From Phymorhynchus buccinoides (taxonomy: Eukaryota; Mollusca; Gastropoda; Neogastropoda; Raphitomidae): DNA of 64,000 nt. The position numbers and the translations under genes are program-made. Positions within the stretch are counted from its first letter, which is position 1. Every line of letters begins with the position of its first letter. Shown here one piece after another: positions 33,201 through 39,400 of the stretch. The stretch spans positions 19,950,656 through 20,014,655 of the forward strand of contig CM065710.1 of NCBI GenBank assembly GCA_017654935.2. The letters run 5' to 3'. The notes under the pieces were generated by a model. It saw only the letters and a program-made list of their open reading frames with translations, was not told the DNA's origin and did no database searches.

Positions 33201-34508
33201 TTTGACACACAGAACGGCCATACAGTTGCCATCACATCACTGCAAGTGAGAGCCTTCTTCATAATAGTGTGTGTATAACAAGCCATAACTTAGTGCTTGA
33301 TGAAAATGCTGTCAGTCGGGGTCTTAGAGCGGGTAAGCTACTGGCGGTTTTGGGCATCTTGATACCAGCGGCAACTCCGTCTGGTCGTACGAGCAAGAAT
33401 AAATAGCAAGAGAGTTAAACCAAATATTATGAGTCCAATATAATGTGTTCTTGCGGTTCCTTCTTTTTCAACAGTAATTAGCCGATGCGGTGACACACCA
33501 AGTGGACGCATTCCCTCAACCCAAACCATCAAGCTTATGCATACTGTCTTGCTTTTGCAAGCTTAGGATGTGCGCGCATGTACCAGACAAACCTCCGTAA
33601 CTTACACCATCCCCGCAATCTGCATATCCCCATCCAGCAAAACTGAACATCGAGTCATTCAGAATTGGGCCCTAACGATCCCCCGACGTCCCGTGTCCAT
33701 TCCCTCTTATGCTAAGAGATTTATCAATAATGCTTACCAGCTATAAGAGGGAAACCGTAAAAATCGTGATTTTGACACGTGACGATGTGGAGCTTAAAGC
33801 AAGTCTGACCCGTACGCGAGTATATACGCAATTAAAACTCCCAACACAGTTAAAAGTTGGTGATCAGCGTAGGATAAATCCCGCTGACTGGGCATGACCA
33901 TTGATAGCTGGTTTCCCATGTCCATCCTGCTCCTCTCTCTCGCACCCACACACCACTACCATGGTGTAACAGTCAAACATTTTCTCAATCCTGAATGCCC
34001 CTTTTCAATATTTCCAGATCTCCCATCCCGAGTGTATGAGGTGTTAGGCACTTTAAAGTCTCAGAGGCGTCTCTGTGACTTCGGGGTTGCTTCCCACCTG
34101 AGACGCGCGCAGCTAGAGGCGCGCCACAATTTTTTTGGGATTTCGTTTTTGGCATGCAATTGACCACATTAAAAATAATTCCAATGTGTGTATGCGGATG
34201 GGTGTGTAGAGCGTTAGAATTGCATATCTATCAGCTTGTTTCTATCTGCCTGTATTATGGCAGAATGTTTGATTTTATGAGACCTTGTTCTAGGTGGAGA
34301 AGTGGCCATACCTGAAGATTCTTTCTACCCCAACTTTTCAATCCTGTTTCAGGACATGCTAGAACTGACTTTCACCCACACACATGCTACGCCACACACG
34401 CACGCGCAGAACACACTCACTCACTCCACCCCCAGCGGCATATCTGTGAGAAGTCGTTGCAGAACGTCCCGTGAGGTTTACGCCAGCCTTGGGACACTGA
34501 GCCTTGTC
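21845..34508 (-). CDS. ADAM10: ADAM10/Kuzbanian-type metalloprotease, C-terminal part, five exons
   Basis: ADAM10 is a type I membrane sheddase that cuts Notch, cadherins and similar substrates at the cell surface. Exons in transcription order: 34508-~34430, 31793-~31685, 26814-26647, 25307-25168, 22045-21845. Readable landmarks are K-P-H-G-T-F-C-N, then [65 protein letters not shown], the membrane helix [16 protein letters not shown], and HTPSSNP plus a basic tail with RRR. These align in order with the end of human ADAM10. The last three exons join in matching phases (1, 1, 0). The two upstream exons contain apparent small frameshifts in an indel-rich stretch. Roughly the first two thirds of the protein is not seen; a 500-N gap starts 90 bases upstream. 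Confidence 0.9.
22095..22304. mobile_element. CAGACCTGTTTAC-family element with perfect 6-bp target duplication
   Basis: Inverted ends CAGACCTGCTTACC and GTAAACAGGTCTG. TCACCA flanks both sides (22089-22094, 22305-22310). It split one unit of the ADAM10 exon array, so it inserted after that array formed. Confidence 0.92.
22305..23305 (-). repeat. Eight tandem partial copies of the ADAM10 transmembrane exon with acceptors
   Basis: Each ~95-120 bp unit carries GACCTTTCAG|ATCCACTGGTGG and about 50 bases of exon reading [15 protein letters not shown], then a short divergent tail and a stop (mostly ...MLLCPMA or MLMCLIA). Units have acceptors near 22355, 22455, 22576, 22894, 22989, 23085, 23184 and 23281. 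All precede the functional exon in the transcript. Several differences from it are synonymous (CTGCTGATC against CTATTAATC; ATC against ATT). The copy nearest the functional exon is interrupted by a transposon at 22095-22304. Confidence 0.93.
22595..22800. other. Unrelated ~200-bp segment inside the ADAM10 exon array
   Basis: A GC-rich block starting near TTTTTGGTGTCC and ending near GACACTGCACCGCTGC separates two array units. It matches no repeat seen elsewhere in the window and has no clear ends. Origin unknown. Confidence 0.4.
23306..24060. other. No gene seen; repeat fragments
   Basis: 23310-23440 is a short piece of the (GAA)n-type repeat (TTCTTCTTCTGCCTTCCCAG), followed by a TATAAGGCGCATATG fragment (23450-23510). 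23640-24060 is AT-rich with GTTGTGAGAAAC-type text and no recognised coding. Confidence 0.45.
24190..24610. repeat. Interspersed repeat with (CCGT)n tract
   Basis: GTCCGTCCGTCCGGTGTCCG, CATCAAATTTGGCATACTAG and TTAAGGTCAAGGTCGCGCC are typical of a dispersed, non-coding repeat. Distant relative at 6460. Confidence 0.5.
24725..25088 (+). mobile_element. GGGTGCAAC...GTAGCACC element
   Basis: GGGTGCAACTCCCCAAAATG at the left, CAGGGGTCCAGGGACCCATG and CCCCGTCGGACGATTCAGGG inside, GAAAGAGTAGCACC at the right. Other copies: 27305-28145 (split), 35812-36160 (reverse) and 63213-63517. It lies in the ADAM10 intron just upstream of the satellite-side exons. Confidence 0.8.
25168..25307 (-). CDS. ADAM10: ADAM10 exon: cysteine-rich end and juxtamembrane stalk
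   Basis: Acceptor GATGTGCAG|GGTCGCC and donor ATCGTG|GTCAGT. After two bases completing a glycine codon come 46 codons: [46 protein letters not shown]. Human ADAM10 has [13 protein letters not shown]...[18 protein letters not shown] in the same place. It joins the next exon in phase 0 (DWIV then IHWW). Confidence 0.95.
25510..26265 (-). repeat. Partial copies of the ADAM10 26.7-kb exon 3' end
   Basis: Copies of the last ~35 exon bases (CTGGAAGGAATTCAGTTACC then TGCCG) plus degenerate exon sequence occur near 25515-25620, 25858-25945, 26020-26100 and 26162-26240. They are spaced by (CA)n and CTCTCTTTCTCTCAC tracts. In the three better copies the donor base is C instead of T (CCG|GCATGT against CCG|GTATGT in the true exon). 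Confidence 0.85.
25593..25825. mobile_element. TTGGC(C/T)ACTGCAA element
   Basis: ATTGGCTACTGCAAAGAACACC to AGTTGTAGAGGCCAAT, relative of 6140-6345, inserted into the region of partial ADAM10 exon copies. Confidence 0.7.
26266..26640. other. ADAM10 intron, no further feature
   Basis: A-rich stretch with (CA)n at 26612-26632, just downstream of an exon donor. A 63-codon frame is not supported. Confidence 0.5.
26647..26814 (-). CDS. ADAM10: ADAM10 exon: cysteine-rich region with lineage insert
   Basis: Acceptor CTCCACAG|GTAACC and donor CTGCCG|GTATGT. It holds 55 codons with phase 1 at both ends. It begins [10 protein letters not shown] and ends [11 protein letters not shown], joined to GSPCNNF in the next exon (human ...STCASTGSVQW...ITLQPGSPCNDF). 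The middle ([20 protein letters not shown]) is charged and longer than the human segment. Partial copies of its 3' end and donor lie downstream in the intron. Confidence 0.9.
26840..27310. repeat. GTGTCGGCTG-family relative and (GT)n tract in ADAM10 intron
   Basis: CCCCGTGGGGATACCAGG, GGAAGTTCTGTGCTTGAAAC and CTCTTTGACTCTGCC, then GCGCATAACGGCAGCATGAC and GAAGAAGAAGAAG. A (GT)n tract follows at 27235-27310. Confidence 0.7.
27308..28145 (+). mobile_element. GGGTGCAAC element split by a nested BED-finger element
   Basis: The outer element's left half (GTGCAACTCCTCAAAATG...) and right half (GACAGACAGTTAAAATG... GAGTAGCACCCATG) are separated by an insert at 27433-27960. Confidence 0.78.
27433..27960 (-). 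mobile_element. CAGATCTGTTTACC element encoding a BED-like zinc finger fragment
   Basis: A 71-codon minus-strand frame (27728-27513) carries [20 protein letters not shown], then [15 protein letters not shown], with a basic N-terminal stretch. C-x2-C followed by a hydrophobic F-x-I resembles the BED-type finger at the start of hAT transposases. The same peptide occurs at 46320-46560. No catalytic domain remains. Confidence 0.68.
28146..28434. other. ADAM10 intron, no feature seen
   Basis: AT-rich; ends in GGGGTCAAAGGATTAAACAA followed by the tandem array. Possibly a retrotransposon tail. Confidence 0.4.
28435..30385. repeat. ~70-bp tandem array, about 27 units
   Basis: Unit: GAACATTGTTCTATTGCCAT, GATGAAACCCAAACAAAGGC, TTATAAGGCAAACACTATGT, CACTATGTGTGTGT. 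Central units are almost identical. Units at 28620-28760 and from 29870 onward carry many one- or two-base indels. It lies in the ADAM10 intron between the 31.7- and 26.7-kb exons. The 88-90-codon frames here are repeat-born. Confidence 0.95.
30386..30935. other. ADAM10 intron, GT-rich and AT-rich, no gene seen
   Basis: (GT)n-like tract at about 30495-30570, then an A-rich stretch. No coding signal. Confidence 0.45.
30940..31585 (-). mobile_element. GTGTCGGCTG-family repeat plus TATAAGCCGC element, indel-rich copies
   Basis: Same pair as at 16605-17265 but with frequent single-base losses. The second element has cleaner ends here (TACTGTAAACTGGACTATAAG to CCCGCATTTTACGGTA). Confidence 0.7.
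31685..31793 (-). CDS. ADAM10: ADAM10 exon (damaged or unpolished): [12 protein letters not shown] segment
   Basis: [14 protein letters not shown] corresponds to human GSICEKYGLEECTC. The match then continues in another frame as [16 protein letters not shown] (human ASSDGKDDKELCHV). So there is an apparent two-base loss, or one-base gain, just after the EECYC codons, and a further discrepancy near the acceptor GTGTCAG|GAATGG. The CxxCC motif expected at the end is not intact, and the donor (after 31685 or 31693) is uncertain. Neighbouring repeats show the same small indels, so sequence error is as likely as gene decay. Confidence 0.72.
31905..32065. repeat. CCCAACAGCCGAAGC-type repeat
   Basis: GTGTGGCTGCCCACGTGGCG, CTTCGGCGGTTGGGATGATC: fourth copy of the family seen at 1160, 5395 and 10970. 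Confidence 0.75.
32187..32880. mobile_element. CAGTGG...CTCC element expanded to about seven degenerate units
   Basis: The same interior unit as at 12-13.5 kb, in the other orientation (AAGAAGGGCAATGTCTCAG), repeated about seven times with many small deletions. Confidence 0.8.
33000..33165. mobile_element. Inverted-repeat element, GGCCTGTATTCACGTTGAGATAG
   Basis: Left arm GGCCTGTATTCACGTTGAGA, right arm TCTCAACGTGAATACAGGGCC, with inner GACTTAGCATCATGCTAACTT repeats also inverted. Confidence 0.85.
33338..33532 (-). other. 65-codon frame with one membrane-helix-like segment, unassigned
   Basis: The frame ends with [19 protein letters not shown], then [16 protein letters not shown] and a stop. 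A 17-residue hydrophobic stretch followed by Arg/Lys looks like a membrane anchor with a short tail. No clear acceptor upstream and no family recognised. It could be a last exon, a dead element or chance. Confidence 0.25.
33533..34424. other. ADAM10 intron with SINE and MITE fragments
   Basis: 33690-33790 matches a CCCTCTTATGC...CTATAAGAGGGAAACC element also at 56940 and 57430. 34035-34125 is a minus-strand fragment of the SINE 3' domain (GCTTCCCACCTGAGACGCG). No exon seen. Confidence 0.55.
34425..34508 (-). CDS. ADAM10: ADAM10 exon (damaged or unpolished): KPHGTFCND segment
   Basis: Acceptor GTCCTCACAG|GACAAGG. The exon begins DKAQCPKAG in one frame and continues [18 protein letters not shown] in another. 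Human ADAM10 reads [27 protein letters not shown] here. One small indel separates the two frames. The donor is either GGGG|GTGGAG (exon end 34430) or GGA|GTGAGT (34425). A 500-N gap begins 90 bases upstream, so the preceding exons cannot be followed. Confidence 0.7.
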
Positions 34509-34597
34509 CTGTGAGGACCGTTAAGGAAAAAAACAAAACAAACACAGCTTGCTGGTCTAGAGGGGAGCTAAACCATCTCAGCAAAAAAAGCCACCTT

Positions 34598-35097
34598 NNN
34601 NNNNNNNNNNNNNNNNNNNNNNNNNNNNNNNNNNNNNNNNNNNNNNNNNNNNNNNNNNNNNNNNNNNNNNNNNNNNNNNNNNNNNNNNNNNNNNNNNNNN
34701 NNNNNNNNNNNNNNNNNNNNNNNNNNNNNNNNNNNNNNNNNNNNNNNNNNNNNNNNNNNNNNNNNNNNNNNNNNNNNNNNNNNNNNNNNNNNNNNNNNNN
34801 NNNNNNNNNNNNNNNNNNNNNNNNNNNNNNNNNNNNNNNNNNNNNNNNNNNNNNNNNNNNNNNNNNNNNNNNNNNNNNNNNNNNNNNNNNNNNNNNNNNN
34901 NNNNNNNNNNNNNNNNNNNNNNNNNNNNNNNNNNNNNNNNNNNNNNNNNNNNNNNNNNNNNNNNNNNNNNNNNNNNNNNNNNNNNNNNNNNNNNNNNNNN
35001 NNNNNNNNNNNNNNNNNNNNNNNNNNNNNNNNNNNNNNNNNNNNNNNNNNNNNNNNNNNNNNNNNNNNNNNNNNNNNNNNNNNNNNNNNNNNNNNNN
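34598..35097. other. Assembly gap of exactly 500 N
   Basis: Second 500-N placeholder. It follows an ADAM10 exon and is bounded on the right by a ~86-bp tandem repeat that probably continues into it. Missing upstream ADAM10 exons could lie here. Confidence 0.99.
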
Positions 35098-35575
35098 TTG
35101 GAATGGAATGAACAGAGAACAGGATGGCAGAGCCATATAAATTGTACTCCCAGTAACTGATGAAAGGCGAGGGAGATAGTTGGATTGGAATGGAATGAAC
35201 ATGAACAGAACAGGATGGCAGAGCCATATAAATTGTACTCCCAGTAACTGATGAAAGGCGAGGGAGATAGTTGGATTAGAATGGAATGGAATGGACAGAG
35301 AACAGGATGGCAGAGCCATATAAACTGTACTCCCAGTAACTGATGAAAGGCGAGGGAGATAGTTGGATTGGAATGGAATGGAATGAACAGAGAACAGGAT
35401 GGCAGAGCCATATACATTGTACTCCCAGTAACTGATGAAAGGCGAGGGAGATGGTTGGATTAGAATGGAATGGAATGGACAGAGAACAGGATGAATTGTA
35501 CTCCCAGTAACTGATGAAAGGCAAGGGAGATAGTTGGAATGGAATGAACAGAGAACAGGATGGCTGAGCATATTC
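35098..35575. repeat. ~86-bp tandem repeat, at least five units, open to the gap
   Basis: Unit: ATTGTACTCCCAGTAACTGA, TGAAAGGCGAGGGAGATAGT, TGGATTGGAATGGAATG, AACAGAGAACAGGATGGCAG. The left edge is the N gap. Long minus-strand frames through the N run are artefacts. Confidence 0.92.
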
Positions 35576-35811
35576 GGAATCAGGCAATGACTGGCGTTCT
35601 CCTGTTCTGAGTATACGCGGAATTCATCCGGAATGAGTTAAGATTGGTTCAATATTTGAGGCCCTATGCATTCAAACCCTTCAACAACAGCATAATCCAC
35701 CCCTGTTTGTGTGTGTGTGTTACTCTGTGTGTGTGTGTGTGTGTTTATTTTGAATAGAATAATTTGTGATTGAATTTGCCCGGTATAATGACTAATGTAA
35801 CCATGGGTGCT

Positions 35812-36165
35812 ACTCTTTCAGTTTTACACTGATATCAGTATTTTTAATTTGACCAGGTGGTTTTTTTATTCATCCACACACAAAATTGACCACAAGCGAT
35901 AGGCGTTTTGAACTTGGTTGTTTTCATTTCTATCTTGGAAGTTTACAAAAGCAATGTAGTAATTTGACAAGGCTTATCAGACTCAAACTGTCTCTGTCTA
36001 TCATTTTAACTGTCTCAGTGTCTGTCTGTCTCGTTATATCTCTCTCTTAAGTTGCCCCCCTGAATCGTCCGACGGGGCTCTGCCCCTGTACCCTGCCGGG
36101 GCCATGGGTCCCTGGACCCCCGCCTTTCAGGGTTTTTTTCATGTTGTGGATTTGCACCCCTGCTG
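35812..36165 (-). mobile_element. GGGTGCTAC...GCACCC element, reverse copy
   Basis: ATGGGTGCTACTCTTTCAG to GATTTGCACCCCTGC, flanked by TGTAAC on both sides. It lies within 200 bp of the OAZ TATA box. Confidence 0.8.
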
Positions 36166-36272
36166 TAACCATTGTTGATGGAGAGATACCCTACAACATA
36201 CGAAGGTGTGTTCCACTTCTCTTAGATTAAAAACAAAGTCCATTGCAGTGCGTTGCGACACACGTTCATAAA

Positions 36273-36350
36273 GGGGGCGGGTCGTACGGGTAACTTTATT
36301 GGTGTTCTACAGCTGCGCAAATAGTGACTCATCAATACCAGCCTATATAA
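36273..36350 (+). promoter_or_regulatory. OAZ core promoter: GC box and TATA box
   Basis: TATATAA lies at 36344-36350 and a GC-box-like GGGGGCGGG at 36273-36281. Transcription would start about 30 bases after the TATA box, near 36375, giving a 5' UTR of roughly 80 bases before the ATG at 36453. The position fits the gene model; the exact start site is inferred. Confidence 0.7.
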
Positions 36351-36452
36351 GACCCGTGTGACAGCCGGAGCCCCCAGAAGAAGCTTCGTTCGTACACGCT
36401 AGCGTCAAGTTTAATTCATTTTTTCTCTTGTTTGTGATTTGAAAGCCGAGAA

Positions 36453-36481
36453 ATGGGTCAGAAAAAGCGTCGTAGAGACAG
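36453..36481 (+). CDS. OAZ: OAZ exon 1 (start codon)
   Basis: Short first coding exon, ATG at 36453 giving MGQKKRRRD plus two bases of the next codon, then the donor AG|GTACAC. The start was chosen because it lies about 80 bases downstream of a likely transcription start, continues in frame into exon 2, and leads directly to the frameshift site. A very short, basic zero-frame leader is plausible for an invertebrate antizyme but its sequence is not conserved, so this exon is less certain than the others. Confidence 0.78.
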
Positions 36482-39400
36482 GTACACTGAGAGATTGATT
36501 TCACCATATTTTGTACACATATTTGACAGAAATATGATATAATATTCGGTAAATGGGGAAAAAATATGGTGAAAACAAATCCAACTTATCATTTTGTATA
36601 CTACATAATATAGCCTGATTCAGGACACTGGTGCACTTTGTGTGTGTGTATGATAGTATCATGTGTGGTTGTTGTTGCAAATTTAAATGGATGACGCTTT
36701 TGACACTGTATTTCTATAGTTATGCAAATGTATGCATGTTTGCTTTCCGTTTTTCAAACTTTCCTGTTGGAGTACTCCTATTTTGTGAAAAATACACTTA
36801 TTTTGGATTTTGAATACACAAAGCCCAATTTCAGGGTAAACATGTCTATATAGATCTTGATACTTGGGTCCCTGTGTTTAGCAGGGCTGTTTAGAACAGA
36901 CTCTATCCTTTGCCCTGATGCTCTCCTTTTCATGTGGCTTTCAAATGCTCGCCTTTTCCATTGTGCGGTTTTACTTTCTTTTTCATTTTTTTTACTTTGT
37001 TTTCTTAGAGGGGCCCATAGTCGAGTGGTTAGAGTGCTCAGCTGTGGTTGTGGGTTTGAGTCCAGCTTGGAGTCGGATTTTTCTGGCCTGAAAACCCTCT
37101 GTGTCCACCCAGCAGTGAATGAGTACCTGATTCGTTCAGGGAAGGTTAACTCATTCGCATTGCAACGATTTTGAATTAATCCACAAAAAAAACCAAATCA
37201 CTCCAGCCATGCACACCTTCCATGATGCCGTGCCCTTGACACGGTGAACCTCTAACAGTTCACTCAGCCCCTACGGCCGATAGGCTGTGGGACACCTTTA
37301 CCTTTACCTTTACCTTTTTCTTGTTAATCTTTTTCTCCTTGGACTTAGTGCTCAAGCCTATTTGGGCTCCTTTTGATTTAGGAAAATAAAACCAAACCAG
37401 TCCTTGAGTTGTGAGGGAGTTACTTGATTAAATATTATGATAAAAATTTCACTGTCTATAATTTCCCTTTGTAGTTTTTATTATTATACTGTTGGTTGCA
37501 GGGCTTAATGTAATGAGGACGTTGTAGTGAACATTGTATACTATTGCTACATTTCACTTTTCGGGTGTATTTGATTTTTTACTATAGTATAAAAACTATA
37601 ATTATGTCTGTGTTGTTGTGTTGCAGTATATATCCAGTAGTCGTTTCATTATAATGATTATTGTTACCATTTTCTCTGTATGTGTGCGGTTTTTTTGTGC
37701 TGCAGTATATCCAGTAGTTGTTTCATAATACGGCTGGGTCCAGGCTCCTGATGTGACAGTGTGTGCGTTGTTTTTGTGCTGCAGTATATCCAGTAGTTGT
37801 TTCATTATACGGCTGGGTCCAGGCTCCTGATGTGACAGTGTGTGCGTTGTTTTTGTGTTGCAGTATATCCAGTAGTCGTTTCATTATACGGCTGGGTCCA
37901 GGCTCCTGATGTGACAGTGTGTGCGTTGTTTTGTGTTGCAGTATATCCAGTAGTCGTTTCATTATACGGCTGGGTCCAGGGCCTCTGTGGTGCTCCTGAT
38001 GTGCCCCACGCCGCTCATGAATCCCAGGTGAGCGCTGCCAGCAGTAGAAGCAGTAGTGGTACATTCATCATGTCATGGGTGAATACCGTAATTCGCGATA
38101 AGCCGCAACTTTTTTTGGGGCACCCTCACCCCCCTTGCGGCTAGTACAGTGCCGCGGCCTAAGCGTTACTGAAAGTGAAAGTAAACTCAACTCAGTGGCA
38201 TCCTTGATTCAGACCTTTGATCTGTGGCCTTCACGGTTGATGACAAAAAAATCACCTTGATTTGGGTATATTTTTCACAAAATGACGATCTGTTTCGCGG
38301 TCCGACACTTTCGTTTTGGCAGTCAACACACCCGCGATCAACTCTAGACTCAACCGGAAGCGGACATCGTGCATCGCCACGCTTCCGCGGCTTATGCTTC
38401 GACGCGGCTTATGCGTTACTTTTTTCAGATTTTTTTTTAAAGTAGGGGGTGCGGCTTATATTACGAAGCGGCTCGTAGTCCGTGAATTACAGTAGTTCAG
38501 GTATGCTCCTGAAATCAGGATTGAAAAAGCTTGTTGAAAGAGTCTTCAGGGTTGCCCATCTTGTCGTCCATGGTCATATAAAATCGAACATTTCTGCCAA
38601 AATTGATGGCAGATTAAAACAAGATGAAAGATACGTGAATCGAACACTATCCCCACCCTTCCTGTATACACAGACACACACACATTGGAAACTATATTTA
38701 CTGTGATCACCACTTCAGGATTGGGAAGATTCAGAGAACATTGAAATGTGTTGTTTCAGGGTTGAGATAATATTTTACTTTCATCCATGAGTAGTAGTAC
38801 ATTTTCTTCTTCGTCGATCACTCACACAGTCTCCTGTCATGAGCGCAGATGCGTCATACTGCCTTTATGCATCTTGCTAAGAAATGTTTAGGCCCAGCAT
38901 GTCCTGTCTTCAGTTGGACAACATTTTTGTAAGAGTTTCTAGAACAAAGGCAGGAGAATGGACCAGTAAGGCAGAAAGATAGTAGATGACAGTAAGCAAA
39001 AGGGAAAAGGCAGAGTCAAAGAGAGTGATTAGAGGAAGTTACAAACACAGCACTTTTCCACAAGGTAGGGGAACTATTTGTACAAAGGTACAAAAGCCAA
39101 GTAATCTCATGCTAATGATATATATATATGTGTGTGTTGACCTTTTGATTGAGAGGTGTCATTGATCGATGACAGAATCAGTGTTAAAAGTTGGCTAAAG
39201 TGATGCTAATGATATGCGTGTTGACCTTTTGACGGGCAGGTGACAGAGGGCAACGGGTTGTTTTTAAAAAAATCGCCCACTGTCCGTAAAAAAAAGAAAG
39301 CGCCCCCTGTCAGTGTTAATGTGATGCTAATGACATGCGTGTTGGCCTTTTTGACGGGCAGGTGTCATTCGTGACAGAGGGCAACGGCGTGGGGGTTTTA

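Noticed and set aside
34417..35571. 384-codon minus-strand frame and similar frames across 34.5-35.6 kb
   Set aside because: Most of the length is N; the rest is an 86-bp tandem repeat. Only the last ~25 codons overlap a real ADAM10 exon, partly in the wrong frame.
37842..38144. 100-codon frame as an independent gene
   Set aside because: It begins at a GTG within the exon 2 copies and is simply the +1 frame of OAZ read through an intron.
39335..39361. ATG at 39335 as an alternative OAZ start
   Set aside because: It lies before the exon 3 acceptor in intron text that is itself part of a duplicated unit; the model from exon 1 joins all exons in phase.
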